Made by a program: the position numbers and the translations under genes
NCBI GenBank assembly: GCA_938005745.1
Contig: CALLMM010000024.1
Span: 38,201 to 102,200 of the forward strand
DNA: 64,000 nt
Origin: an uncultured Chthonomonadales bacterium
GTDB taxonomy: Bacteria; Armatimonadota; Chthonomonadetes; Chthonomonadales; CAJBBX01
Direction: 5' to 3'
Shown: positions 8,748 to 17,175 of the stretch, piece after piece
Layout: each line of letters opens with the position of its first letter
Numbering within the stretch: the stretch's first letter is position 1
The notes under the pieces: model-generated
Databases searched by the model: none
Told to the model about the DNA's origin: nothing
The model's input: the letters and a program-made list of their open reading frames with translations, nothing else

Positions 8748-8777
8748 AGTATAAACCCAATAGTTTCCGAAAGTCAA
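8748..8777 (-). promoter_or_regulatory. Sigma-70-type promoter of the ABC-exporter operon
   Basis: On the minus strand, -35 TTGACT (8777-8772) and -10 TATACT (8753-8748) are separated by 18 bp. The 8-bp palindrome TAACGTTA (8741-8748) overlaps the end of the -10 box and the expected start point. Confidence 0.75.
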
Positions 8778-8807
8778 CCTGTCCATGAACTTTTTCACAG
8801 AGTCACG

Positions 8808-8847
8808 CAAAACAAGCCCCCGCCAACCGGGACGGGGGCTTGTTTTG
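8808..8847. terminator. Bidirectional intrinsic terminator after the DUF1552 gene
   Basis: Inverted repeat CAAGCCCCCG / CGGGGGCTTG flanked by A and T tracts on both sides (arms 8808-8822 and 8833-8847). On the minus strand it lies 20 nt after the stop of the DUF1552 gene and ends in UUGUUUU. Confidence 0.9.
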
Positions 8848-8867
8848 CCGCAGGGCGTCTGGTGCGC

Positions 8868-10181
8868 TTATCCCAGCTGAAGCGGACCGGCGCCGCAGAA
8901 GTCGGGGTTGCCAAAACGGGTGATGTGATGCCCGAAGCTGTGCGCCAGCGACATCAGCAGGCGGTTATGCGGAACCCGTTTCAGTTTGAGCGATCGTCCC
9001 ATTTTGAAATTGGGCGCGTTGCCGACAAGCACAAAGGGGATGTTGTCGAGCGTGTGCGAATTGCCCTGTCCGAGTTCGTTGGTCCAGACAATCAGCGTGT
9101 TATCGAACAGGGTGCCGTTTCCGCCCGGCTCGGGGGTCTCCGAGAGCCGTTTCACCAGATAGGCGATCTGGGAGCAGTACCAGTGATTGATCCGCGTCAG
9201 CTTATTCTGCGCGTCGGCGTTGCTGTCTGGCTCATGGGAGAGATCGTGCTGTCCTTCGGAGATGCCCAGCCAGCGCATGCGCGCCTGTCCCACCGAGTTG
9301 GTATACTGCAGGGTCGCCACGCGGGCAAAGTCCGCCATGAAGCTGCTGACCATCAGATCAATCTGCAGTTTGCTGATCTGCGGGATGTTGTCGTTGTCGC
9401 GGCGCACGCCCGGCTCGATGACCGGAACCGGATGGACGGCGTTCTTGCTGAGGTTGGTCTTCAGTTCCAGTTCCATCTCGCGCACCAGCGCGGTATGCTC
9501 CTCCAGGATGCGGCGATCTTCCGTGCCGACCGACTGCCGGATACGGTTCAGGTCCTCGCGCAGGTCGTCCAGAACGCTCTTCAGGCTCTCCCGATCCTTC
9601 TCGCGCCCGTAGAGGCGGGAGAACATCTGATAGGGGTTGTCAATCGGCGCGACGGGCTTATTCGGTCCCGCGTAGCACATGCGAGTCCAGGTATCCGCCC
9701 GCTCAGGAACCATCACGCCGAACTCCAGCGATCCGAACCGGGTCTTTGTCGCCGGCTTTGCCTGAAGCGCGTTTTTGATCTCCTGGTCTATCGAGATGCC
9801 GCTTGCCCAGCCTGCCGGGGTGTCCGATCCTCCCTGAATGTTGCCAGGAAACAGTTCGATCCCGGTCAGCAGGCAGCCGATGCCCCGCATGTGGTTGTCG
9901 CCATCCCCGCGAATGAGATCGCACACGCCGTGAAGGAGGAGGGTATTTTTCTTGTACGGCTCCAGCGGCTTGAGGCTCTCTTTCAGCGTGAAGTTCTCGC
10001 CCTCTTCGTCGGGCCAGAACGTTCCGGGAACGACGCCGTCCGGACTGAAGATGATTACCAGGCGCTGTTTGCGCTGTTTCTGTTCAGAGGCGAGGCAGGG
10101 CAGATTGGTGATGAACGGCAGCGCCGCCATCCCCAGTCCGAGATTGCGAAGAAACTCTCTTCGGGTGTTCAGTTCTGACAC
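8868..10181 (-). CDS. DUF1552 family protein with Tat signal
   Basis: A 437-aa protein that opens with a twin-arginine-type leader ([19 protein letters not shown]), so export in folded form is likely. The body ([60 protein letters not shown]) matches DUF1552. This family is a frequent partner of cytochrome-c/DUF1592 proteins in Planctomycetes, Acidobacteria, Verrucomicrobia and myxobacteria. The enzymatic activity is not known; the fold resembles secreted sulfatase-like DUF1501 proteins. It lies 56 bp downstream of its usual DUF1592 partner on the same strand and is closed by a strong terminator. Confidence 0.9.
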   Translation of the reverse strand: MSELNTRREFLRNLGLGMAALPFITNLPCLASEQKQRKQRLVIIFSPDGVVPGTFWPDEEGENFTLKESLKPLEPYKKNTLLLHGVCDLIRGDGDNHMRGIGCLLTGIELFPGNIQGGSDTPAGWASGISIDQEIKNALQAKPATKTRFGSLEFGVMVPERADTWTRMCYAGPNKPVAPIDNPYQMFSRLYGREKDRESLKSVLDDLREDLNRIRQSVGTEDRRILEEHTALVREMELELKTNLSKNAVHPVPVIEPGVRRDNDNIPQISKLQIDLMVSSFMADFARVATLQYTNSVGQARMRWLGISEGQHDLSHEPDSNADAQNKLTRINHWYCSQIAYLVKRLSETPEPGGNGTLFDNTLIVWTNELGQGNSHTLDNIPFVLVGNAPNFKMGRSLKLKRVPHNRLLMSLAHSFGHHITRFGNPDFCGAGPLQLG

Positions 10182-10237
10182 GTGTTTTTCTCCTGATCCG
10201 CTGGAACGGTATGAATGGAAGGTGAACGCTCTCTATT

Positions 10238-12547
10238 TTAACTGCCTGAGGCGGAAACCGCAACCATCTCCTGCAAGATTTTCCGGATATTGAACTGATT
10301 GGCGCGAAAATCCTGTTGCAGCTTCGTGATGGTGGAGGGACCATAGGCGCGTATTGGCTGTTTGGTTGTGTACTGGAACAGCTTTTCAATGAATGCGGCA
10401 TGCGCCTCGTCGCTCTCCGACAGAAAACGTCCTAGATCAACGGCGTTCGAAAACGAGACGGTCTTCCCGTTACGCGCCAGATAGCTGCCGGAGGAGTCGA
10501 TCGGCTTGCCCTTCTCCTGTGTTCGGAGCTTCCCGATCGCATCAAAGCGTTCCAGAGGAAAGCCCAGAGGATTGATCAGGGCGTGGCAGGACATGCATGC
10601 GGGGGGCTTTGTCTGCATCTCAACGCGCTGCCGCGTGGTCAGATTCGGCTGCAGATCAGGCGCGACCGGCGCGACCGCGACTGGCGGCGGCTGAATGACC
10701 CTTCCCAGAAAACTGCGCGAAACCAGCACGCCCCGATGGATGGGCGAACTGGCGTCCAGATAGGCGAAGCTGGAGAGGATGTAGGGATGCGTCAGCACGC
10801 CGGCGCGATCCTCTGCATTTAACAGAACAGGTTGAAAGCCTGCATCGGGAGGCAGGTTGACGCCATAGATCTTCGCCAGCCTGCCGTTCAGGTAGACCTT
10901 TTTCGAGAGCATCAGTTCGCGATAGTCGGATCTCTCCGACCAGACGCTCTCCTGCAGCGACAGCTCCAGCGAGGTGCGCAGATCGGAGGCAGCCGCCTCA
11001 TCGAAGCCGGGATAGCTCTTTGGGTTCTTCACCAGGTCGGGGTAGAGGTCAACCTTGAGCCACTGAAGCAGAAACTCCCGCAGTTTAAACCAGGTGCGCG
11101 GATCAGAACCCATCCTCTCCGCCTGCTTCCGAACCTGCTCATAGGTGGAGAGCTGCCCCTCCGCCGCCGCCTGCAAAAGCTCTCTGTCGGGCAGAGAGTC
11201 CCACAGGGCGAAGGAGAGTCGGGAGGCGGTAGTGTAGGCGTCCGGCTTGCCGGATTCCAGTTCCCGATAGAGAAATCGCGGCGATTTGAGCGTCAGGAGC
11301 ACGACGCGCTTCACGGCTGTATCAAGGTCGGGCGCGGTGTCAAAGGGGCGGCTGACATAGATCTTCTCCAGATCGTCCGTCAGCGGGCGTCGGAACGCGC
11401 GTTCGACAAACAGTCTGCAGAAGGAGCGCAGCTTCTGCCGTCTGTCAGAGGCGTTTTCGGAGACTCCCGCCAGTTCCGGCAGCTTCTCCGTGATGTAGTC
11501 TCCTGCAGCTAGCGCGGCTTCAGTCGTCGCCTCATCCCAGGCTCGTGAGACGGAGGTTCCGCGCTCGTAGCCCATGCTGCGATCATCCGCCGGGAAGGGG
11601 GTGGAGACGACATAGACCTCCGGTCCGCGAGAAGGGATCAGAGATCTCTGTGGAATCGGCTCCACGACGCGGTGCGGCGGTTTCCACAGCAGGGAGATGG
11701 AAGCCGGCGCGACGGGCTGATTCTTTGTCTGGTTGGAGTCGTCCACGCCCTGCTTGGCTTTGGAGAACTCCAGCCGGAGCGGATAGGCGCGTCCCCCCAG
11801 CAGGAAGAGCGAACCGCGAAACTCCGTATCGTTCCCGGACTTCACCCAGGCGTCAATCAGCGGTTTTCGCATATCGTTCAGCCAGAGCGCGGCAGCCTGC
11901 TGCGTTCTCAGGACAAACTCATACTCGCCCGTCTCAGGGACCAGCACGGAGCCTTCCCAGCGGATGGAGAATAGACGCGGATCAAAGCCCTCCTTTGCCG
12001 GAGCCTCCCTGCCGAAGTCGAAGTCAACCGCCGGGTCAATGCGTTCTATCTGTTTCTCATTATTGCGAAATGTTCTGGACCGGAAGTACTCGCCGCGCAG
12101 TCCCCGGCGTTCATCCTGCGCCGGCGCGGGTCGAAAACTGCCGATGAGATCGGCGACGGCGTTGCAGTACTGTCGGGTGGTCAGGCGCGAGAGTTCGATC
12201 CGGGGCGGCTTGTTGCGCGCCTGTGCGATGGGAGAGTAAAAGGCAGCATGAATATAGGCGGCTACCTGTTTTGAGTCGGGGACGGAGCACTTTTTCGGTC
12301 CGGGCGGCATATTTTTCGAGATGAAATCGGCAAGCTGCTCAACGGACTGCGTTCCCGTGAGCGGCTTGGGATAGGCTTTCGCACCCTCCCCCTTCGCGCC
12401 ATGACAGGAGGCGCACTGCTGACGGTAGATCCTCTCACCGGGGTGCGGCTTCTGTGTCTGGAACGCTATGACGCTGACGCCCGCCGCGATGGTCAGAAGG
12501 AGGGCGGTCAGCGCGGGAAGGAGGGGGGAGGCAGGCAGCTTATGCAT
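10238..12547 (-). CDS. Cytochrome c / PA14 / DUF1592 multidomain exported protein
   Basis: A 769-aa protein with an N-terminal signal/anchor (ALTALLLTIAAGVSVIAF). A c-type heme domain has CASCH at about residues 40-44 in RQQCASCHGAKGEG, with distal Met in NMPPGP. A DUF1587-like stretch (RLTTRQYCNAVADLIG) and a PA14 beta domain (about 145-290) follow. Then come DUF1595/DUF1592/DUF1588 segments (FRRPLTDDLEKIY, SRLSFALWDSLPDRELL, HRGVLVSRSFLGR) and a C-terminal DUF1585. A second CMSCH sits in the conserved PACMSCHALINPLGF motif. The combination is typical of Planctomycetes and Solibacter-like organisms. PA14 suggests carbohydrate binding and the hemes suggest redox chemistry, but the function is unestablished. 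Confidence 0.9.
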   Translation of the reverse strand: MHKLPASPLLPALTALLLTIAAGVSVIAFQTQKPHPGERIYRQQCASCHGAKGEGAKAYPKPLTGTQSVEQLADFISKNMPPGPKKCSVPDSKQVAAYIHAAFYSPIAQARNKPPRIELSRLTTRQYCNAVADLIGSFRPAPAQDERRGLRGEYFRSRTFRNNEKQIERIDPAVDFDFGREAPAKEGFDPRLFSIRWEGSVLVPETGEYEFVLRTQQAAALWLNDMRKPLIDAWVKSGNDTEFRGSLFLLGGRAYPLRLEFSKAKQGVDDSNQTKNQPVAPASISLLWKPPHRVVEPIPQRSLIPSRGPEVYVVSTPFPADDRSMGYERGTSVSRAWDEATTEAALAAGDYITEKLPELAGVSENASDRRQKLRSFCRLFVERAFRRPLTDDLEKIYVSRPFDTAPDLDTAVKRVVLLTLKSPRFLYRELESGKPDAYTTASRLSFALWDSLPDRELLQAAAEGQLSTYEQVRKQAERMGSDPRTWFKLREFLLQWLKVDLYPDLVKNPKSYPGFDEAAASDLRTSLELSLQESVWSERSDYRELMLSKKVYLNGRLAKIYGVNLPPDAGFQPVLLNAEDRAGVLTHPYILSSFAYLDASSPIHRGVLVSRSFLGRVIQPPPVAVAPVAPDLQPNLTTRQRVEMQTKPPACMSCHALINPLGFPLERFDAIGKLRTQEKGKPIDSSGSYLARNGKTVSFSNAVDLGRFLSESDEAHAAFIEKLFQYTTKQPIRAYGPSTITKLQQDFRANQFNIRKILQEMVAVSASGS

Positions 12548-12691
12548 TCTCGACGAACCTCCGGGGATTCAAACGATGTTGTCGGAAGGGAACGGCGAAG
12601 CGTGGATACGCGCTCTCAATACTGAATTAGGAGACCCACCGACGAGAGGCGCGGTTCCCGGAAATCTGATAGACTGTCCGAAAGGGAGCGT

Positions 12692-13273
12692 CTACTTTAC
12701 CAGTTCCAGAATCTGGCGGAACTCCGGCGTCCCCGCCTGATACAGCAGCTCATAGATCGCCATTTCGGTGGAGGAGATAAAGACGCCCGCCTTTGACATC
12801 CTCTGCAGTCCGATCTCCCAGTTCTGCTGCGTGCGCGAGGAGACGGCGTCTGCGGCGACATGCACCTGATAGCCCTGCGCCAGCAGATCATGGGCTGTCT
12901 GGCTGACGCAGATATGAGTCTCGACGCCGCACAGGAGAACCTGTTTTCTCCCGCTGCGATGAATCTCCGAGTGAAAGGCGTCGCTGCCCATGCAGCTAAA
13001 ACAGAGCTTGTCGAAGGGCAGGCTGTGGGGGGAAAGGCGTCTGGAGATCTCCGGGATGACGCCTCCCATGCGCTCCGCATACTGCAGTGTGGGTACTACG
13101 GGCATCAGGAGTATACGCGCCGCGTCCATGATCCGGCAGACGTTGGTGACCACCCGCTCTCGTTCCCAGATATTCTTGAGGAAAGGCTCCTGCATATCCA
13201 GCACCACCAGAATCGTGTCATCCGGTCGCAGAAGGTGCGGGTGACGTGTAGACGGGATCAGCACCGTTTTCAT
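12692..13273 (-). CDS. Isochorismatase-family cysteine hydrolase
   Basis: A 193-aa protein of the isochorismatase-like fold. The usual Asp-Lys-Cys triad is visible: Asp26 in LVVLDMQEPF, Lys in FDKLCF (about 88) and Cys in GVETHICVSQ (about 122), the last preceded by the characteristic cis-peptide region. Members hydrolyse isochorismate, nicotinamide, N-carbamoyl compounds and similar substrates. The ycaC-like sequence pattern and the lack of any siderophore or nicotinamide gene nearby leave the substrate open. A cytoplasmic location is expected because no signal peptide is seen. Confidence 0.88.
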   Translation of the reverse strand: MKTVLIPSTRHPHLLRPDDTILVVLDMQEPFLKNIWERERVVTNVCRIMDAARILLMPVVPTLQYAERMGGVIPEISRRLSPHSLPFDKLCFSCMGSDAFHSEIHRSGRKQVLLCGVETHICVSQTAHDLLAQGYQVHVAADAVSSRTQQNWEIGLQRMSKAGVFISSTEMAIYELLYQAGTPEFRQILELVK

Positions 13274-13359
13274 ACTCCTTCACTTTACGGGCGTTCAGCC
13301 GACGCGCGGTCTCTGGATATTATCGGCATCCGGTCCGACTCCGATTAGTTTACCGGCTT

Positions 13360-13983
13360 CTAGGACCTTCCCCGACTGGAGAGGAGATTGAGCGCATCGC
13401 GGATCAGGATGCCAGTATTGCTCTTGTCGGCGGCGTTGGCGATGGCGCGCTCCGCCGCCTTCCGCGAATCGGGTCTGCTGTAGCCCAGATTGATGAGCGC
13501 CTCCACCACATCTTCATAGGCGGCATTTTCGCTTGCTTTTGTTCCCGAGACCGCCGCATCCACGCGATGCGTGAAAGAGAACTCCGCCATGCGCTCGCCC
13601 AGTTCCAGAAAAATCCTCTGCGCCAGCTTGGGACCGACGCCGGGGACTCCGGTCAAAGCCCTGACATCGTTACTCGCGATGGATCGCGCCAGCTCTCCCG
13701 CATCCATGACACTGAGCATCGAGAGCGCAACTTTCGGACCGACGCCCGTAACGCCGGTTACGATCTGAAAGACCTGCAGGTCCGCCGGCGAGAGAAAGCC
13801 ATAGAGCGTAAAATCGTCTTCACGAACAATCATTGTTACATGAAGCATCACTCTCCCGCCGGGTTCCGGCAGGGTGGATAGCGCGCTGACCGGAACCACC
13901 ACCCGATAGCCGACGCCGTTCACATCCAGAACGACCGAGTTCGCCTCAATGCGCGCCACCGTCCCATTCAGATGTGCGAACAT
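13360..13983 (-). CDS. ruvA: Holliday junction branch migration protein RuvA
   Basis: A 207-aa RuvA of normal length. It has the N-terminal OB-fold (MFAHLNGTVARIEANSVVLDVNGVGYRV), helix-hairpin-helix motifs (TGVTGVGPKVALSML and LTGVPGVGPKLAQRI), an acidic-poor linker and the small C-terminal RuvB-binding domain (DVVEALINLGYSRPDSRKA). It tetramerises on four-way junctions and loads the RuvB motor. No ruvB or ruvC is adjacent; the gene instead follows hisG by 13 bp, an unusual pairing suggesting cotranscription from the hisG promoter. Confidence 0.96.
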   Translation of the reverse strand: MFAHLNGTVARIEANSVVLDVNGVGYRVVVPVSALSTLPEPGGRVMLHVTMIVREDDFTLYGFLSPADLQVFQIVTGVTGVGPKVALSMLSVMDAGELARSIASNDVRALTGVPGVGPKLAQRIFLELGERMAEFSFTHRVDAAVSGTKASENAAYEDVVEALINLGYSRPDSRKAAERAIANAADKSNTGILIRDALNLLSSRGRS

Positions 13984-13996
13984 GCTTCCCTCGCGT

Positions 13997-14869
13997 TCAG
14001 TAGATGACCTTGTTCAGGGGATACTCCACGATGCCCTCCGCGCCGGCGCGCTTCAGCTTCGGCAGCAGATCGCGGACGATTCGCTCCTCCACGATGATCT
14101 CCAGCGCGACCCAGTCCGGATGAGAGAGAGGAGAGACCGTCGGCGTTCGCAGGGCGGGCAGAAAGGAGGTTACATGATCCAGTTCGCCACGCGGGACGTT
14201 CATCTTCAGACCGACAAGCTGCTCTGCATTCAGCGCGCCGCGCAGAAGCATCTCCAGGTTCTCCGTCTTGGCGCGCTTCCAGGGATCGCACCAGGCGTCG
14301 CGGTTGGCGATCAGGCGGGTGGTGGAGACCAGCAGCGTATCCAGGATGCGCAGGTTGTGCGCGCGCAGGGAGCTTCCCGTCTCCGTGTTCACGACGATAG
14401 CGTCCACCAGATGAGGCACCTTCACCTCGCAGGCTCCCCAGGAGAACTCCACATAAGCGCACACATCGTTCTGTTTGAGATACCTCTCGGTCAGGCGGAC
14501 ATACTCTGTTGCGATCCGTTTGCCCTGCAGGTCTTTGGCGCTCTGGTATTCAGAGTCGTTAGGTACCGCCAGCACCACCCGGATCGGGTTTAACGTCGCC
14601 TTTGAGTAGGTGAAATCGGCAATCTCGACCACATCCGAACCGTTGTCCTCGATCCAGTCTTTTCCGGTCAGCCCGACATCCAGAATCCCCTGTTCAACAT
14701 AGCGCGGAATCTCCTGCGGACGGATCAGAAGCGGCTCCAGTTCCGGATCGTCCGTGTGGGGATGGTACGAGCGTCCGCTGCTCATACGGAACTCATATCC
14801 CGCTTTGCGAAACAGGGCAAAGGTGGCTTCCTGAAGACTGCCCTTGGGAATGCCGATTTTGAGTTTCAA
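13997..14869 (-). CDS. hisG: ATP phosphoribosyltransferase, long form
   Basis: A 290-aa HisG that catalyses the first step of histidine synthesis (ATP + PRPP to phosphoribosyl-ATP). It shows [14 protein letters not shown] at the N terminus, [13 protein letters not shown], and the PRPP-binding segment [19 protein letters not shown]. The length and the C-terminal ACT-like regulatory domain ([22 protein letters not shown]) mark the long, histidine-inhibited form that does not need HisZ. The start is TTG at 14869 with GGAG about 10 nt upstream; no better ATG exists. No other his gene is in the window. Confidence 0.95.
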   Translation of the reverse strand: MKLKIGIPKGSLQEATFALFRKAGYEFRMSSGRSYHPHTDDPELEPLLIRPQEIPRYVEQGILDVGLTGKDWIEDNGSDVVEIADFTYSKATLNPIRVVLAVPNDSEYQSAKDLQGKRIATEYVRLTERYLKQNDVCAYVEFSWGACEVKVPHLVDAIVVNTETGSSLRAHNLRILDTLLVSTTRLIANRDAWCDPWKRAKTENLEMLLRGALNAEQLVGLKMNVPRGELDHVTSFLPALRTPTVSPLSHPDWVALEIIVEERIVRDLLPKLKRAGAEGIVEYPLNKVIY

Positions 14870-14920
14870 CTGGCTATCTCCGTCTTTCGAAATCAGAACC
14901 GCCTTTCGTCAGCGAGTTTC

Positions 14921-14950
14921 ATTATAGACGGTTTTGAGCATATCAATCAA
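14921..14950 (-). promoter_or_regulatory. Promoter of hisG-ruvA
   Basis: Minus strand -35 TTGATT (14950-14945), an 18-bp spacer, and consensus -10 TATAAT (14926-14921), about 50 nt before the hisG start. Confidence 0.7.
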
Positions 14951-14980
14951 CGGGCAGGGGACGAGAAGCGGGAGAACAGG

Positions 14981-16876
14981 CTATTTGCCTGAAGCGGAGG
15001 TGCGGCGGATGGCGGCGCGAATGCCGTCGGCGATGGCGTTCGCCATCTTCATCTGTCCGGCTTCGGAGGCGATGAAGGCTTCATCGGAGGGGTAAGGCAG
15101 CACGCACATCTCAACCAGCAGCACGGGAACGCGCGAAAAGATTGAGCCGGTCAGCGCACCCTGCCGGCTCCCGATCAGAGTCTTGATGTCGGCGTGCAGC
15201 CCGCGATCTCGCAGCGACCCCTTCAGGGAGCGCATCATCGTTTTGTGAAAAACGGTCGCCATCTCCCGGCTGCGATCAATCACATCCTGCTGAGGTCCGC
15301 GAACCCCCTGCTTGCGCCCCTGGCGATCCGGGTAGAAGGTGGCGGTCCCCGATCCGCCGGTGGAATCGCAGTGCAGTCGCACCATCAGATCAGCATTGGC
15401 GCGATTTGCAACCATCGCGCGGTCTCTATTCTTCACATACTCGCGTTCGCGCGATTTGGTCAGAACGACCGTCCAGCCCTCCTTCTCCAGGATCTTTTTG
15501 ATCTTCAGCGCGACCTCCCAGGCGATGCCGACCTCGGTAACCTTCCTGCCCCGCGTTCCGATGCCGACCTCGGAGGGGTGTCCGGGATCAATGCAGATAA
15601 CGGGCTGTTTTCTTCGCACGGGAGGGGCAGGCGGGGCGGGCGGCTCCGGCTGTTTCTGCGAAGATGGAGTGCGCGGGACGAAGCGAAGGCTTGCGGAGGC
15701 GATCTGAACGGGCAGCATCAGCGAGGGCGGACGCAGGGACCGGAGACCGGTTCGGTTCTGGTACTCCTGAATAAACTCCACGTTGCGCCGCTCCGTCTCC
15801 GACATCTGTCTCCAGACCCGCTCCTGATCGCCGGTAACGGGCTTGTACCAGGGGCGTTTCTTGAAGTGGTTGGCTAACTCCGCGCGTTTGAAGACGTAGC
15901 CGTGCCGCGCATAGATCTCATTGCGTATCAGTGTCAGTTCCCAGGCGGATTTTCCCTTCAGATCGGCTTCGGTCAGATTTCTGGTGCGCGATTCCGGGAA
16001 AAGCTCGTCTTTCGCCGTTTTCGCAGGTTTCTCCATAGCGGTTCCGCCCGGCTTCGCGCCAGAACCCGATCGCTTTTCGGGGGCGGGAGGAACAAAAACG
16101 CCTCTGTTTCCCTCTCCCGGAGCGCGGGTGTCGGGAGGTGTATTGATCTCCGGCTCCCTCCGCGTGGATTCGCCGCCTGTGCCTCCCCCGGCTTCCTCCT
16201 CTCGCGCAATTTTCGATGAAGAACCGGCTGGAAGCAGGCGTTTCAGGGTGAAGTATCCGATCGTGCCGGCTGCGCCGAACCCCAGCAGGGCGATGAAAAG
16301 GATCAGGAGGATCGGGCCTGTTTTCGCCTTGGGAGGAGCTGCTGTTGGGGGTCCCGACAACTCCCTTTCAAAGCCTCTGAAGACGGGAGGCGCGGTTGAG
16401 ATCGGCGGCGACTCTTCCATCGGCTGGCGATAGACAGGAGGGGGAGCCGCAGGCGGGGGGGCGGCGGGAGGCGGCGCGGAAGGAGGCGTTGCGTATGCGG
16501 GAGCCGATGTCTGCGAGGAATAGACATCCTCCTGCTCTGGCCGGGTTGGGGCAGGAGGGACATAGCCTGCATCGGGGGAGTACGGCGGCACTGAAGGCGG
16601 CTCAGCAGCGAAGACAGGCTCTGCGGGCTGGTCTACTACCGATGGCTCTTCCGCAGCACGCGGGTAGGCTTCTGCCTCCTGCGGAGCCGTCTGCGTGGTA
16701 TCAACCGGCAGAGGCGGAGATGCTGCGGGAATAGGATGCCCGCAGGAGGGGCAGGACTGCGCCCCTAGAGGGGCATATGCAAGACACTGTGAGCAGGTAA
16801 CTCCCAGGGACGCGCTGCACTTCCAGCACTGCACCGCCCGATCGAAGTTCTCCGCCTGACACTGTGGACAGAACAT
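14981..16876 (-). CDS. Membrane protein with zinc ribbons, YARHG domain and N-acetylmuramoyl-L-alanine amidase (Amidase_3)
   Basis: A 631-aa protein from ATG 16876. N-terminal zinc ribbons (FCPQCQAENF...QCWKCSA, CSQC...CPSC) precede a long Pro/Ala-rich linker, a single TM helix (GPILLILFIALLGFGAAGTIGYF), a YARHG domain (AWELTLIRNEIYARHGYVF) and a C-terminal zinc amidase. The zinc ligands are in ICIDPGHPS, TEVGIA and VRLHCDS, with catalytic Glu in VLLVEMC. The ribbons would be cytoplasmic, with the amidase outside cutting peptidoglycan cross-link peptides. A longer TTG start at 16948 is less likely because a -10-like TATACT (16907-16902) lies inside it. Confidence 0.85.
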   Translation of the reverse strand: MFCPQCQAENFDRAVQCWKCSASLGVTCSQCLAYAPLGAQSCPSCGHPIPAASPPLPVDTTQTAPQEAEAYPRAAEEPSVVDQPAEPVFAAEPPSVPPYSPDAGYVPPAPTRPEQEDVYSSQTSAPAYATPPSAPPPAAPPPAAPPPVYRQPMEESPPISTAPPVFRGFERELSGPPTAAPPKAKTGPILLILFIALLGFGAAGTIGYFTLKRLLPAGSSSKIAREEEAGGGTGGESTRREPEINTPPDTRAPGEGNRGVFVPPAPEKRSGSGAKPGGTAMEKPAKTAKDELFPESRTRNLTEADLKGKSAWELTLIRNEIYARHGYVFKRAELANHFKKRPWYKPVTGDQERVWRQMSETERRNVEFIQEYQNRTGLRSLRPPSLMLPVQIASASLRFVPRTPSSQKQPEPPAPPAPPVRRKQPVICIDPGHPSEVGIGTRGRKVTEVGIAWEVALKIKKILEKEGWTVVLTKSREREYVKNRDRAMVANRANADLMVRLHCDSTGGSGTATFYPDRQGRKQGVRGPQQDVIDRSREMATVFHKTMMRSLKGSLRDRGLHADIKTLIGSRQGALTGSIFSRVPVLLVEMCVLPYPSDEAFIASEAGQMKMANAIADGIRAAIRRTSASGK

Positions 16877-16974
16877 GCCATGTATCCCGGGTTTTTTCAG
16901 CAGTATAGCGTAAATCGCACTTTTTTTCCAGTCGAGCCTCTCCTCCAATGTGACACCTTCAGGTGGTGTTGATC

Positions 16975-17002
16975 AGTACTAAAGTACTTTTGAAACAGTA
17001 CT
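16975..17002. promoter_or_regulatory. Triple AGTACT palindrome cluster between the amidase and cytochrome genes
   Basis: The 6-bp palindrome AGTACT occurs three times in 28 bp (16975-16980, 16983-16988, 16997-17002), in the divergent spacer between the amidase gene and the electron-conduit operon. This is likely an operator for one or both promoters. The regulator is not identified. Confidence 0.45.
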
Positions 17003-17031
17003 TATTACCTGAAGTGTAAAAAGGAGCTTAC

Positions 17032-17175
17032 ATGAAATATAGGAATAACTATATACGCCTGAAAGACGCATCTGGAAGAGAGTTTCGTCCACTATGCCGC
17101 TCAAACGCAAGGAGACCGACATGTTCCGCAAGAAACTCTGGCGTCTGGGGATATTCTCGCTTGCAATTACATTGA
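17032..17175 (+). CDS. Possible small upstream ORF overlapping the decaheme gene start
   Basis: ATG 17032 follows a near-perfect SD (AAAAAGGAG, 6 nt spacing) and opens a 47-codon frame beginning MKYRNNYIRLKDASGREF. It ends at 17175, inside the first codons of the decaheme cytochrome gene (ATG 17121) in another frame. No homology is recognised. It could be a leader peptide coupling translation to the cytochrome, or a chance frame with a good SD. Confidence 0.3.
   Translation: MKYRNNYIRLKDASGREFRPLCRSNARRPTCSARNSGVWGYSRLQLH

Noticed and set aside
8862..10178. 438-codon open frame on the plus strand opposite the DUF1552 gene
   Set aside because: It is the antisense shadow of a well-recognised gene, rich in His/Arg/Val with no domain pattern and no SD.
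16877..16948. TTG start for the amidase gene adding 24 residues
   Set aside because: A -10-like TATACT lies inside the extension, and the zinc ribbon begins right at the ATG of 16876, as usual for such proteins.
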